The notes beneath the pieces are model-generated. The model worked only from the letters and a program-made list of their open reading frames with translations. It was not told where the DNA came from and did no database searches. This document shows, in pieces, positions 13,555 to 21,437 of a DNA stretch of 23,733 nt. Source of the DNA: a virus; IMG/VR virus record IMGVR_UViG_3300007516_002694, positions 1 to 23,733 of that record; one strand, given 5' to 3'. How positions within the stretch are numbered: position 1 is the stretch's first letter; each line of letters starts with the position of its first letter. The position numbers and the translations under genes are program-made.

Positions 13555-16262
13555 TGTCTTTTGCGAATTGTAATAATGACGCGTTCAATTCCTTGAACGA
13601 CGGCAGTAAATTTTCCGATCCTTTCTTAACTCCAAGTAACGCGTTCATACCTAAGGATTTGAAATCGGCTATGGATTTCAGTCTTTTCCTGTATCACCTA
13701 AATTCCAACTACAGGCGAGCCTCTCAACGCGTGGTGGCCCACTTTGTTACTGAAATTGATTTCACTGGAGAGACAGGCGACCATAAGGAGAGGGATGAAC
13801 TTTACGATTACCTCCGCGATGGGTTGGATATATTTGGAGCCATAATGTCCATGGGGGAAGAGTGGGCGTGTTTCTCAGGGTCAACCAAGGTACCCACCAG
13901 GGATGGTGTATTCTCTATTAAGGATTTAGTGGGTCAAACTGTGGACGTTATAAGTCAAGACGGTGTCTACCGACCAGCCGAGTTTAAGTCTTTTGGTAAG
14001 CAGAGGCTTATGAAGGTGACCTTGTCTGACGGGCAGGAATTCGAAGCAACCCCCGATCACAAATGGGTGGTTCATAATGTCTTCGGCAAAGAGATCAGAG
14101 TAAACACATCAGATCTTCTATTAGGAGATAAGATCAAACGTACGGTGGCGGAACGTCCAGATAAGGACGAATCATATTACGCAGGTGTGAGACACGGTTT
14201 CGTATTTGGTAATGGTACACTGGCAGACGGAGGTGCCCACTCGACAGTTTCATTCCTAGGAGGCGACGAACACGACGTCCTGCACTATTTCGAAGGTCAC
14301 GGCGTCCACCTATTAAGCTTGGAAGGATCTCTTGTACGCGTGTCGGACTTACCTACCTACTATAAAGCACTACCCGAGCACGACGCCAGCGCCTCTTACT
14401 GGTATGGTTTTGTATGTGGTCTGTTGGCTGCTAACGGTGTAGTCGAATCACAGGGATCAGTAAGTATAGATCAAAGTAATTCGCATGAGTTGGACTCCTT
14501 AGTAGATCAACTACCTAGATTAGGTATGGCGTCCACTGAGTCAATACAGACCTTGAACAATGTTCATCAAGTTCACTTACTAAAGCAATTCATGCTACCC
14601 GGGGACTTCCTTGTTTCCAGGCACCGTGATAACTTTTCTGATGATTGGGATATACATTACACAGGTGATCAGTTCATAGATATTGAGTCCCTATCGGATA
14701 CCGACAAAGAGGAAGAGGTGTTCTGTTGCACTGAGATGGCCACGCACACATTCGTTGTTGGTAATGGTGTTCTAACCTCCAACTGCTATGGCAATTCGTT
14801 CTGGAGAATTTTCTTCCCATTTGATCGATACTTGATCGACACTAGAAATGGCGGATACGCGGAATACTCATTATCTATGTTTGGTGATGACGCCGAGTTT
14901 GATATTAGATCATTAACATACAAGGTCACAGATCCAAGGGATGCGGCTAAAGGATCGGACAAAAGAAAGAGAGTATCACTACCGTTTAGGGATAGGCGTT
15001 CCACAGACTTGAGTCGTATTAAGCTCTGCCCACTGGATCCTCGTCAGATCCGTCTTCAACATAGCTGGATCAGTAAGAAAACCAGAGTAGTGTATCAGTT
15101 TGAGGAGTGGTTCTTAAGTCAGATAAGGGAAGGTAGACTGCATCAGGTCAATGAGACGCCTATTGATATGCTTAAGGCTATTCAGAATGACGAGGATTTT
15201 CTTTTCGACGAGGACAGTGTGTTCCACTGTAAAGCTCCTACTATAAGTGGCATCAGCAATAACGGATGGGGTATACCAGAACCTATTCTAAATTACAGAT
15301 CACTGCATCAGTTACAAGTATACAGAAAGATTGATGAGTCCATAGGATTAGACCACATGCAACCGTTCCGTTTGTTCAGCCCTAACCTTGGGGGGAGCAT
15401 TGGAGACACCACCATTTACCAACACCTTGGCGTATGGGCTGATAACATCGGTAGGCTGATTGGTAATAGACGTAAGGATCCATCTAAAATGCACGCCTTT
15501 CCGTTTCCTGTTAACTATCAGGAGTTTGGCGCTGACGGTAAAAGTTTGTCACCCAAAGACCTTATTGAATTTCAAACCAACGACATGCTCGACGGTATGG
15601 GTTACCCGGCCGAACTGTTCAGAGGAAGCTTAAGCGTACAGCAGATACCAACCGCTCTGCGTCTATTTGAGAACACGTTTCACTTTCTTCATCGTAACTT
15701 TGATCAGTTTCTAAGTTGGGTCACAAGACGCACTCTAGACTACCTTAACAGAGAACAAATTGGAGTCAGTCTGCAGTTGCCGTCGATAGCTAACGATCTG
15801 GAGGAAAGACATATTTATCTGCAGCTTGCAGCAGGAGGTGAGATCAGTCGCGGTAAGGCTTACAGTCCGTTTAACATTAAGGACCCTGTACAAGAGGCTA
15901 AGGAGCGTATGCAGGAGGATATTGAGATAGAGCGAGAGAAGCAGAAGATACAGGCTGATTTTCAGAGGGAACAAACACAAGGCAGTGCGGATCAGGTTAT
16001 AGCGGGTCAGATGCAGGGACAGCCAGCAGGCGGGTCAGGTGGTAATACTACCCCATTGGATATTATGGCGCAGGCTGAGGAGCAAGCTGCTCAGCTGCTT
16101 CAGATAGAGAGCGACGGAGAGAGATCTAAGATGCTTAGGCAAATACAGGCTTCTAATCCAACACTTCATGCTGTGGTTAAGCAACAGATGGAGACTATGA
16201 GAGGTGCTGCCGCTTCACAGGGTAGGGCATCGGTAGGTCAACAATTAAGCCAGGGTGGTTGA
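13554..16262 (+). CDS. Portal protein interrupted by an intein
   Basis: After removing the intein (residues 106-410) a 597-aa protein remains. It would form the dodecameric ring at the capsid vertex through which DNA is packaged and ejected. Portal-like features include the core block GWGIPEPILNYRSLHQLQV and nearby YRKIDESIGLDHMQPFRLFS, typical of the clip/stem approach region in many tailed-phage portals. Others are the helical stretch ALRLFENTFHFLHRNFDQFL and a Gln/Glu/Ala-rich C-terminal tail (from about residue 780 of the precursor) as in portal barrels. The N-terminal NSNYRRASQRVVAHFVTEID also fits. The start shares a base with the previous stop and has no Shine-Dalgarno. The following genes look like ejection or head proteins, consistent with a portal at the start of a morphogenesis block. 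Confidence 0.82.
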   Translation: MSFANCNNDAFNSLNDGSKFSDPFLTPSNAFIPKDLKSAMDFSLFLYHLNSNYRRASQRVVAHFVTEIDFTGETGDHKERDELYDYLRDGLDIFGAIMSMGEEWACFSGSTKVPTRDGVFSIKDLVGQTVDVISQDGVYRPAEFKSFGKQRLMKVTLSDGQEFEATPDHKWVVHNVFGKEIRVNTSDLLLGDKIKRTVAERPDKDESYYAGVRHGFVFGNGTLADGGAHSTVSFLGGDEHDVLHYFEGHGVHLLSLEGSLVRVSDLPTYYKALPEHDASASYWYGFVCGLLAANGVVESQGSVSIDQSNSHELDSLVDQLPRLGMASTESIQTLNNVHQVHLLKQFMLPGDFLVSRHRDNFSDDWDIHYTGDQFIDIESLSDTDKEEEVFCCTEMATHTFVVGNGVLTSNCYGNSFWRIFFPFDRYLIDTRNGGYAEYSLSMFGDDAEFDIRSLTYKVTDPRDAAKGSDKRKRVSLPFRDRRSTDLSRIKLCPLDPRQIRLQHSWISKKTRVVYQFEEWFLSQIREGRLHQVNETPIDMLKAIQNDEDFLFDEDSVFHCKAPTISGISNNGWGIPEPILNYRSLHQLQVYRKIDESIGLDHMQPFRLFSPNLGGSIGDTTIYQHLGVWADNIGRLIGNRRKDPSKMHAFPFPVNYQEFGADGKSLSPKDLIEFQTNDMLDGMGYPAELFRGSLSVQQIPTALRLFENTFHFLHRNFDQFLSWVTRRTLDYLNREQIGVSLQLPSIANDLEERHIYLQLAAGGEISRGKAYSPFNIKDPVQEAKERMQEDIEIEREKQKIQADFQREQTQGSADQVIAGQMQGQPAGGSGGNTTPLDIMAQAEEQAAQLLQIESDGERSKMLRQIQASNPTLHAVVKQQMETMRGAAASQGRASVGQQLSQGG
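13869..14783 (+). other. Intein in portal gene (305 aa)
   Basis: Begins at Cys (CFSGSTKVPTRDGVFSIKDL, block A) and ends at Asn (HTFVVGNGVLTSN, block F) followed by an extein Cys. Block B is recognisable as EATPDHKWVVHN. The central part carries weak LAGLIDADG-like dodecapeptides (RHGFVFGNGTL and GFVCGLLAANGVV), suggesting a degenerate homing endonuclease. The residue before the terminal Asn is Ser rather than His. Removal joins GEEWA to CYGNSFWRIF without a gap. Confidence 0.88.
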
Positions 16263-16292
16263 CGCACAGCGTAAATACTGAGATCATAGAAC

Positions 16293-16538
16293 ATGACCAA
16301 GACTACGCAATTAGTGGCAGTTTTTCTGAAGCTTGCTTCAGAGGAAGATCCCGTTGCACAGATGAAGGCTAGAGTTAAGGCTCTGGAGGAATCGGGGCTG
16401 CCTAAGGGTTTGCCTGTGACGCCGGGTAATTTGGATGAGACAGACGCAGACTACGCTACAGAAAAGGACATACCAGTAGATAAGGGGTGGTCTTCTGTAC
16501 AAACACCAACAGGTAGAGGCGGAGGACCTAAGATTTAA
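16293..16538 (+). CDS. Small hypothetical protein, 81 aa
   Basis: I do not recognise this protein. It lies 30 nt after the portal gene and 3 nt before the next. The N-terminus is a short hydrophobic helix (TQLVAVFLKLASEEDPVAQM) containing a K-L-A-S motif that recurs in neighbouring genes. The rest is polar and disordered-looking, with a Gly-rich end. It may be a head-assembly accessory or scaffold peptide that is processed, which is inference from the motif and position. Confidence 0.62.
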   Translation: MTKTTQLVAVFLKLASEEDPVAQMKARVKALEESGLPKGLPVTPGNLDETDADYATEKDIPVDKGWSSVQTPTGRGGGPKI

Positions 16539-16541
16539 AGT

Positions 16542-17291
16542 ATGATCGATCCCTTAAAACCAGGTGATAATTTTCGTACTCTTACTAATGATGATCTGCA
16601 TCTGAAAGGTACAGTGGCCGACGCTACCCTAAATCTATACACGAGAAGAAACAGACCTTTATACGCCGCAGCTAATGAGTATAAAGATTATGATCAGAGA
16701 AACTCGTTGGGTTATGCGCTGGGGCAAGGTCTGCATAAGGCGATGGTGAACCCTAACCCAGTCAGCAGAACACTGGATAAGGGACCGTGGGTTGGAGGTC
16801 TACTAGGAGGCCTGGGAGCAGCTGCGATGGGTTACGGGGGCAGTAGAGCGTTTAGAGATAGGGACAGCATGCACTGGTTGGCCACCCTTCTAGCTGGCGG
16901 AGTGGGTGCCGCCGCTGGTGCCTACTCAGGTAATTGGCGTTCTAAACGGGCAGGCTGGCGCATGGGTAACGACGGGCGTCAACAGGTAATGGAAGCAATA
17001 AACTCAGCTCCCGGATTGTCTTTTCAACAGAGAAGTCAGTTCATGTTGGGGGTTTCCAAACTTCCAGACACGCAGGTTAATCAGTTAGCTTCTCTGCTGC
17101 GTACAGCGACCGGATTCGGCGTAGGGGCTTTGGTGGCTAAATTTCTATCTGGCGCAGGGCTGGGGGGCATGTTACTAGGAGGTCTTATCGGCGGTGTTAT
17201 TGGTAACGCTTTTAACCCACGACAACCTAAAGACGGGCTAGGACGTCCTAGCTTGAACAATCATGATATGTTTGGTAATCCTTTTATTTGA
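16542..17291 (+). CDS. Glycine-zipper, probably membrane-inserting virion protein
   Basis: The 249-aa product has three Gly/Ala-rich hydrophobic stretches at about 82-101 (WVGGLLGGLGAAAMGYGG), 111-129 (HWLATLLAGGVGAAAGAYSG) and 189-223. The last is a long GxxxG-type glycine zipper. The rest is soluble and basic (WRSKRAGWRMG). Such segments occur in phage internal or ejection proteins that insert in host membranes, and in some holins; the length and position after the portal favour an ejection or internal-head role. No signal peptide is seen. The stop overlaps an IS605-like hairpin. Confidence 0.68.
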   Translation: MIDPLKPGDNFRTLTNDDLHLKGTVADATLNLYTRRNRPLYAAANEYKDYDQRNSLGYALGQGLHKAMVNPNPVSRTLDKGPWVGGLLGGLGAAAMGYGGSRAFRDRDSMHWLATLLAGGVGAAAGAYSGNWRSKRAGWRMGNDGRQQVMEAINSAPGLSFQQRSQFMLGVSKLPDTQVNQLASLLRTATGFGVGALVAKFLSGAGLGGMLLGGLIGGVIGNAFNPRQPKDGLGRPSLNNHDMFGNPFI

Positions 17292-17322
17292 CATCCTCAC
17301 CGACCTAAAGCCCGTGGTTTCA
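17288..17322 (-). other. IS200/IS605 right-end-like hairpin (degenerate, reverse)
   Basis: Read on the minus strand this gives ttgaaaccacgggctttagg then tcggtgaggatgtcaa. It shares the arrangement gaa..cc..cg..ctttaggtcgg.gag..tcaa with the plus-strand motif at 11889-11920. The stem here is weakened by mismatches. It occupies the short gap before ATG 17337. A remnant transposon end or a mobilised structured repeat are both possible; no transposase or TnpB gene is nearby. Confidence 0.42.
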
Positions 17323-17336
17323 ACCCAATTATTTAT

Positions 17337-17957
17337 ATGAACACACAACATTTTGACTTTGGAGTAAAGCTAGCAAGCTTTGCATACGATGTAGGGCCTT
17401 CTGAGTTTGAAGTAAGAGCGGCTTACTCAGCATCCCTTGATGCTTCGCCAGAAGTGTCGCAACTAGTATGTAAGATGGCTGCATCTATATACGAATGCGC
17501 AGACAGAAAGAAAGATTTCGCTTTTCACTTATATGACGGTCTAAGCAAAGAGGCTTCTTGGTGTGACAACTACAACGAATTCTCCGACTGTGTAATAGAT
17601 GCGCTTCAAACTATTATGCCCATCCTGGAAGAAGAGGACATGCAGAAGAAGGCCGGAGTAAGGTCGACAATAGCTGGTCTTATAGGAAGAGGGGCAGGCA
17701 TGGCTCCCGGAGCTGTCAAGACACTTGCAGCCGCAGGAGTATTGGGTGGGGGAGCTGTGGGATCACTGGCGTGGTATGCCAATAGAGACGTACAGGAAGA
17801 TGAACAAGATCTGGAGGCTTTGAAAGCCCGGGTAAAGAATTACAGCAGGATTACAGACGAGATAAACGACAGACTACGAGCTTCGGGCTACTCTCCATCA
17901 GACTCAGAGGGTGAGGATATTGTAAAGTCAACATCAGGCGCTGAATATGTATCCTGA
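17337..17957 (+). CDS. Virion-associated protein with glycine-rich membrane segment
   Basis: A 206-aa protein. Residues 1-100 are soluble, helical and acidic. Residues about 126-148 form a Gly/Ala-rich hydrophobic segment (VKTLAAAGVLGGGAVGSLAW), and the acidic C-terminal region is coil-like (DEQDLEALKARVKNYSRI). Short repeats K-L-A-S (11-14), K-E-A-S (71-74) and K-K-A-G (104-107) resemble motifs in neighbouring genes and might be processing sites. The start follows an AT-rich leader with no Shine-Dalgarno. It overlaps the next gene by 11 nt. It is likely an ejection or internal-head protein, but no family is recognised. Confidence 0.65.
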   Translation: MNTQHFDFGVKLASFAYDVGPSEFEVRAAYSASLDASPEVSQLVCKMAASIYECADRKKDFAFHLYDGLSKEASWCDNYNEFSDCVIDALQTIMPILEEEDMQKKAGVRSTIAGLIGRGAGMAPGAVKTLAAAGVLGGGAVGSLAWYANRDVQEDEQDLEALKARVKNYSRITDEINDRLRASGYSPSDSEGEDIVKSTSGAEYVS

Positions 17958-18384
17958 TAATCTGCCAGCCTATCATTCTGGTAATTTGCCTAGCTTGTTG
18001 TCGTCAGGCAGGGGTACTAGTCGCGCTACTGAGCAAGAGCCTGACTCTGTAGAATCAGATGAAGATATACCCGAATACGACGAGCAGGAGGTAGACGGCG
18101 ATGACGAAGAATGGTCAGATAAACCCACCTACGCTCAGCAGTTGGTAGAGTATCCAAGCACCTGCAAGGTATGTAAACCTCAGATCAGAATTTTTGATTT
18201 GCTGAATAAAGAGGAGCTTAATCGCTACAATAGTACTCTAGCTATGTCGGATCCACCTGAGGCCCCGTCAGCTATCATAGTTGAAGACAAAGTACATGAT
18301 CCTTCTGCCACAGGTAAGTGGCTTGCCATGGTACGCTATCGTCGAGTACTATATAAGAAGCTCATCAAGCGAACACAAACATGA
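17947..18384 (+). CDS. Acidic hypothetical protein, 145 aa
   Basis: I do not recognise this protein. It starts inside the end of the previous gene and ends with an ATGA overlap into the next. Residues about 28-60 are strongly acidic (SDEDIPEYDEQEVDGDDEEW). A CxxC (STCKVCKP) follows at about 76-79, then a basic C-terminal tail (YRRVLYKKLIKRTQT). The acidic/basic polarity suits an assembly or chaperone-like role. Function is unknown. Confidence 0.62.
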   Translation: MYPDNLPAYHSGNLPSLLSSGRGTSRATEQEPDSVESDEDIPEYDEQEVDGDDEEWSDKPTYAQQLVEYPSTCKVCKPQIRIFDLLNKEELNRYNSTLAMSDPPEAPSAIIVEDKVHDPSATGKWLAMVRYRRVLYKKLIKRTQT

Positions 18385-19664
18385 AGAAAGAAGCTTTACT
18401 CTCTAAAAGGGATTTGGACCTTATCAGGAATTTCTTGGTAGGTGGAGTAGCTGTCGGAGGGGCGGCTGGTTTGGCTACTTCTGCGGTGAACCATCTTAAT
18501 ACGTTGAATAAGGAGAAGCCCTCCACATCCGATGATGATGATACACTTTATCTAAACATGCCTAAACAGGCCGTTATTGGTGGAGGAGTCGCATTGGCTG
18601 GTGGTGTTCTCGCTGGACTGGGTTCATATGCTGCCGTTAGAAAGATACACCAAAGTATCAAGCGTAAGAGGCTACAGGAACAATTGGATCTAGCGCAGCA
18701 GGGTTACATAGATTCTATCGAGGGGGAAGCCTCTCACGAAAAAGGTGCAGCAGGTAAACCAATGAGTTCTTTGGAGGCCCTAGCTAGTTCGCCAATCGCA
18801 CTTACTCTTCTTCTTGGATTGGGGTCCGGTGTTATGGCACATAAGGCGCTGGATAAGGCCATGCCCCCAACTCGTAAACGTCTTACTAAGGGACCTAGAC
18901 GAGTTCTACTTAGACAGCCAGAACTTGAAGAAGATGATCCAGAAGTAAAGGAAGCCTCTTACAACGTCGATGATGGTATTGAGTTTCTGCTTAACTTAAC
19001 TCTAGGAGCCGTGAAGAGTTCGTCGCATAGTGACCTTCCAGATCTTGTATACGCACTTACAAACGGACGAGCTGAGGAGCTTAATTGCCTCAGTACGGCG
19101 CATGGTGTAACAGCCATGCTCAGTGCCACTAAGGGGGCTTCTCTAGACTACTGCGGCGATAAACGCAGGGCTCTAGGTATTTCTTTCTCGGTGAAGAGTG
19201 CAGAATTTGGTCCTCTAGTCCAACTGTTGACCGCTGCAGAATTCGCCGATAACTATCCTGTGTTCTTCAAACTGGCCGGCCAACTTAGTGACAAAGAAAG
19301 CGAGGCACTGGCTGGAGTTATAAGCGCACTAGGGGCAGCGGGAAGGTACGACGTATTTAACGGACACGTTAGCAAGTCGGACACACACTTAGACAAGGAA
19401 GCATCTTTTAATACAGGATCTATTCTTCAATCTCTGCTTGCGCAAAAAGATCAAGTTGCTCCTGACGAACAACTAACTGACCAACAGGATACAGAGATGT
19501 CCACCTTGCAAGGGGAACGAACAGAACATGGATCCGAGTCTAAAGACTTTATAGACTCCCTCCTGTCAGGATCTGACGATGAACGCAGCGATGTAGTATA
19601 CTCAGACGAGGAGCAGGAGAGGTCAAACGACGTCCAGAGCACTATGCAAACCCAACAAGCGTAG
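18381..19664 (+). CDS. Large protein with N-terminal membrane segments, 427 aa
   Basis: Hydrophobic Gly-rich segments lie at about 17-36, 64-86 and 134-156 (FLVGGVAVGGAAGLATSAV, GGGVALAGGVLAGLGSYAAV, IALTLLLGLGSGVMAHKAL), separated by basic loops (KIHQSIKRKRLQE). Residues 190-340 are helical and soluble. The C-terminal 80 residues are strongly acidic and Ser/Asp-rich. K-E-A / K-L-A / K-G-A tetrapeptides recur (start MKKEA, VKEASY, FFKLAGQL, DKEASF). Third of three consecutive glycine-rich proteins after the portal, it is a good candidate for an ejection or internal virion protein. Its 3' end overlaps the RuvC-like gene on the other strand by 23 nt. Confidence 0.68.
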   Translation: MKKEALLSKRDLDLIRNFLVGGVAVGGAAGLATSAVNHLNTLNKEKPSTSDDDDTLYLNMPKQAVIGGGVALAGGVLAGLGSYAAVRKIHQSIKRKRLQEQLDLAQQGYIDSIEGEASHEKGAAGKPMSSLEALASSPIALTLLLGLGSGVMAHKALDKAMPPTRKRLTKGPRRVLLRQPELEEDDPEVKEASYNVDDGIEFLLNLTLGAVKSSSHSDLPDLVYALTNGRAEELNCLSTAHGVTAMLSATKGASLDYCGDKRRALGISFSVKSAEFGPLVQLLTAAEFADNYPVFFKLAGQLSDKESEALAGVISALGAAGRYDVFNGHVSKSDTHLDKEASFNTGSILQSLLAQKDQVAPDEQLTDQQDTEMSTLQGERTEHGSESKDFIDSLLSGSDDERSDVVYSDEEQERSNDVQSTMQTQQA

Positions 19665-20190
19665 ACTTGACGCAGTGGGCAATTAGAGCGGCATCAATAA
19701 GGCCATCGTGAGGTTTCTTACTTCTCGCTGTAGCGAGGAATGTTTCTTTAGGAAACAAGCGTCTGGCAGCAAGAAGACTGGTCGACTTTGTATCTACTTT
19801 GTATCGTATTTTACCAGTAGAAGTTTTCTTCCCGGTATTAACTAGTATTTTTTCTATACCATTCCAGCTGACAGCTTGCCACGCCTTCGGTTGTATTTTT
19901 CGAAATGGTATACTAGCGTTGTAAAGAGACGCTTCCATGATGCCGTTAATCCATCCGAATTGGAAAGTGCTTTTTGCACTTGATCCAAATATTGCATGTA
20001 CATCCTCCATGGCGCATGCCACAACGTCGTAGGTTTCGCTCAGTTCCTTAATAGTACGAAGAAGATTAGAAACATCCACATTGTTACCTATGGATGGAGG
20101 TTGCACAAAGATTATAGAATCCCCGTTAAGGGGCAAAAAACAATACGCTCCGGTTTTTCCGGGGTCCACCCCAACTACACATTTATTCAT
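19642..20190 (-). CDS. ruvC: RuvC-like Holliday-junction resolvase / RNase H-fold nuclease
   Basis: A 182-aa protein with the acidic motifs of RuvC-type nucleases: motif I GVDPGKTGAY (D9), motif II CAMEDVHAIFG (E62) and a C-terminal motif KPHDGLIDAALIAH (D162/D166). It would cut branched DNA such as Holliday junctions during replication or before packaging. Start MNKCVVGVDPG puts the motif near the N-terminus as usual; a longer frame to 20325 exists but overlaps the divergent gene. The gene is antisense to its neighbours. It overlaps the 3' end of the gene at 18381 by 23 nt, and its start codon shares two bases with that of the divergent gene at 20189 (cATG). No space is left for a promoter, so expression must come from within a neighbouring gene. 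Confidence 0.83.
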   Translation of the reverse strand: MNKCVVGVDPGKTGAYCFLPLNGDSIIFVQPPSIGNNVDVSNLLRTIKELSETYDVVACAMEDVHAIFGSSAKSTFQFGWINGIMEASLYNASIPFRKIQPKAWQAVSWNGIEKILVNTGKKTSTGKIRYKVDTKSTSLLAARRLFPKETFLATARSKKPHDGLIDAALIAHCVKSTLVGFA

Positions 20191-20782
20191 GACAAACAAC
20201 GCATACGAAGGTCTAGACGCGCCTGCAACTAAAAAATTGGAAGAAACAGCAGCAGCCCTTTCGGGCTTTAAGAATAGTAACGAACCGTTTAATATTTCCG
20301 GATACTTATGTTCAGATGGGAGCATGTGTGACTACAACGGGTTGCGGTATCTAGAGACGGGAGGTTATATTAGGTTGGTTATGGACAGCTGTGAGTGGCT
20401 GACTAATCTAATTAGCACAGCATCGTTACCATCTGACGTATCTATGGAGGCGGCTGATGAGCAGTTGACCAGCTGGAATAAGACACTCACAAAGGAAGGA
20501 CATGGACGTGCGTACAAGGAGGCAGATTACCATGACGACAGTGGATCTTTCTCTATGTTCAACACTAATCCCGGTGTTCTGATCATTAAGAATCTGGAGC
20601 TTATTGGATCCATGCAACATCATAACAAATCCGAGAAGCCTTCACCGAAGAGTGACAAGGCCAAGGCCAAGGCCTGGATAAGATACAACTCTCCTCTTAA
20701 TAGATACGTAGGACAACTTAATCTGGCCAGTGATAAATTCGATTCATTATATCCATTCGAGTTAAGTGCTGAATCTGTATAA
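20189..20782 (+). CDS. Hypothetical protein, 197 aa
   Basis: I do not recognise this protein. The ATG overlaps the start codon of the divergent RuvC-like gene (shared cATG), so no promoter lies between them. It is soluble and charged: an N-terminal helix (APATKKLEETAAALSGF), an aromatic/Cys-containing middle (CSDGSMCDYNGLRYLETGG) and a basic C-terminal segment (KSEKPSPKSDKAKAKAW). A longer frame starting with TTG at 20081 is less likely because it would cover RuvC coding sequence. The next gene begins 8 nt after its stop. Confidence 0.65.
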   Translation: MTNNAYEGLDAPATKKLEETAAALSGFKNSNEPFNISGYLCSDGSMCDYNGLRYLETGGYIRLVMDSCEWLTNLISTASLPSDVSMEAADEQLTSWNKTLTKEGHGRAYKEADYHDDSGSFSMFNTNPGVLIIKNLELIGSMQHHNKSEKPSPKSDKAKAKAWIRYNSPLNRYVGQLNLASDKFDSLYPFELSAESV

Positions 20783-20790
20783 ATTCAAGT

Positions 20791-21300
20791 ATGAGTAATG
20801 AGTTAAAGATAAGTAGACTATTCGATGACATTGAATTCTCATTTCAAGATGCGTCATTTGATAAGGCTCTTATAGGAACAGCTCAAAAGTTGGATAGGGT
20901 TCTGCCTATGTACAGCTGGAGAGCCGCCAAGTCCATTCTGAGCGAGGAGCCGCCTGTAGACGTCTACAGGCGGCTCCAGCCCCTACTAGAGTCTCGAGAG
21001 TCTCTGATACTCCACACACTGCCGTGGAGGGAGCTGTGGTCTTGGGCAACCATTATGGAGCTTCCTAGATACGATCAGTTGGATAAGGCGGTAGTAGGGT
21101 ATGTAGAGGACTCTGAAGATGGGTATCCGTCTTTAGTATATAATTTACCTTTAGCAACTAACCTAATAGCCAGATCACAGGACGACAGTACGATCAGTAA
21201 TAGTAATCAAAGTATGTTCTCTGCGGGTCTTTTCCTGGAGCGTAGAGTATTAACTTTGGACTTAGGATATGGTTCTCCGTGGTTTTTAACACCTGTGTAA
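20791..21300 (+). CDS. Hypothetical protein, 169 aa
   Basis: I do not recognise this protein. ATG follows an AT-rich leader without Shine-Dalgarno. It is helical in the first half (DKALIGTAQKLDRVLPMYSW), with several Trp residues and a beta-rich, hydrophobic C-terminal end (TLDLGYGSPWFLTPV). A perfect 32-bp palindrome lies inside the gene (20946-20977). It ends before a 137-nt gap that carries two hairpins ahead of thymidylate kinase. Confidence 0.65.
   Translation: MSNELKISRLFDDIEFSFQDASFDKALIGTAQKLDRVLPMYSWRAAKSILSEEPPVDVYRRLQPLLESRESLILHTLPWRELWSWATIMELPRYDQLDKAVVGYVEDSEDGYPSLVYNLPLATNLIARSQDDSTISNSNQSMFSAGLFLERRVLTLDLGYGSPWFLTPV
20946..20977. other. Perfect 32-bp palindrome, no loop
   Basis: The left arm ggagccgcctgtagac and right arm gtctacaggcggctcc are exact reverse complements with no spacer. 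It lies wholly in coding sequence (...EEPPVDVYRRLQ...). With no T-run it is not an ordinary terminator. Such a symmetric site could be a protein-binding dyad, a cruciform or a strong mRNA hairpin. Confidence 0.9.
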
Positions 21301-21361
21301 TAGAGAGCATAGTAGCGTTACATACTATTGATAAGACTAGTGCTAACTGGTGTTGTCAAAA

Positions 21362-21427
21362 GCGTCGATCACTCGACGCATATGCAGCTTACGCTGCTCC
21401 CATGGTAAAGGTAAATGCGTAAGCTGC
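21362..21427 (+). promoter_or_regulatory. Two hairpins in leader of thymidylate kinase
   Basis: Hairpin 1 is gcgtcga/tcgacgc (21362-21379, loop tcac). Hairpin 2 is gcagcttacgc/gcgtaagctgc (21384-21394 and 21417-21427, 11-bp perfect stem, 22-nt loop). Hairpin 2 ends 10 nt before ATG 21438, where it could hide or release the start or end upstream transcripts. A nine-codon frame from ATG 21415 overlaps the true start by 4 nt, and a seven-codon one starts at 21402. The rest of the gap, from 21301, shows nothing else clear. Confidence 0.65.
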
Positions 21428-21437
21428 TAAATTTTAA

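Noticed and set aside
17288-17316. TTGACA as a -35 promoter element
   Set aside because: No -10 box at proper spacing (the sixmer there is CCCGTG); better explained by the hairpin motif.
20081-20188. TTG-extended N-terminus of the 197-aa gene
   Set aside because: It would overlap coding sequence of the RuvC-like gene; ATG 20189 is preferred.
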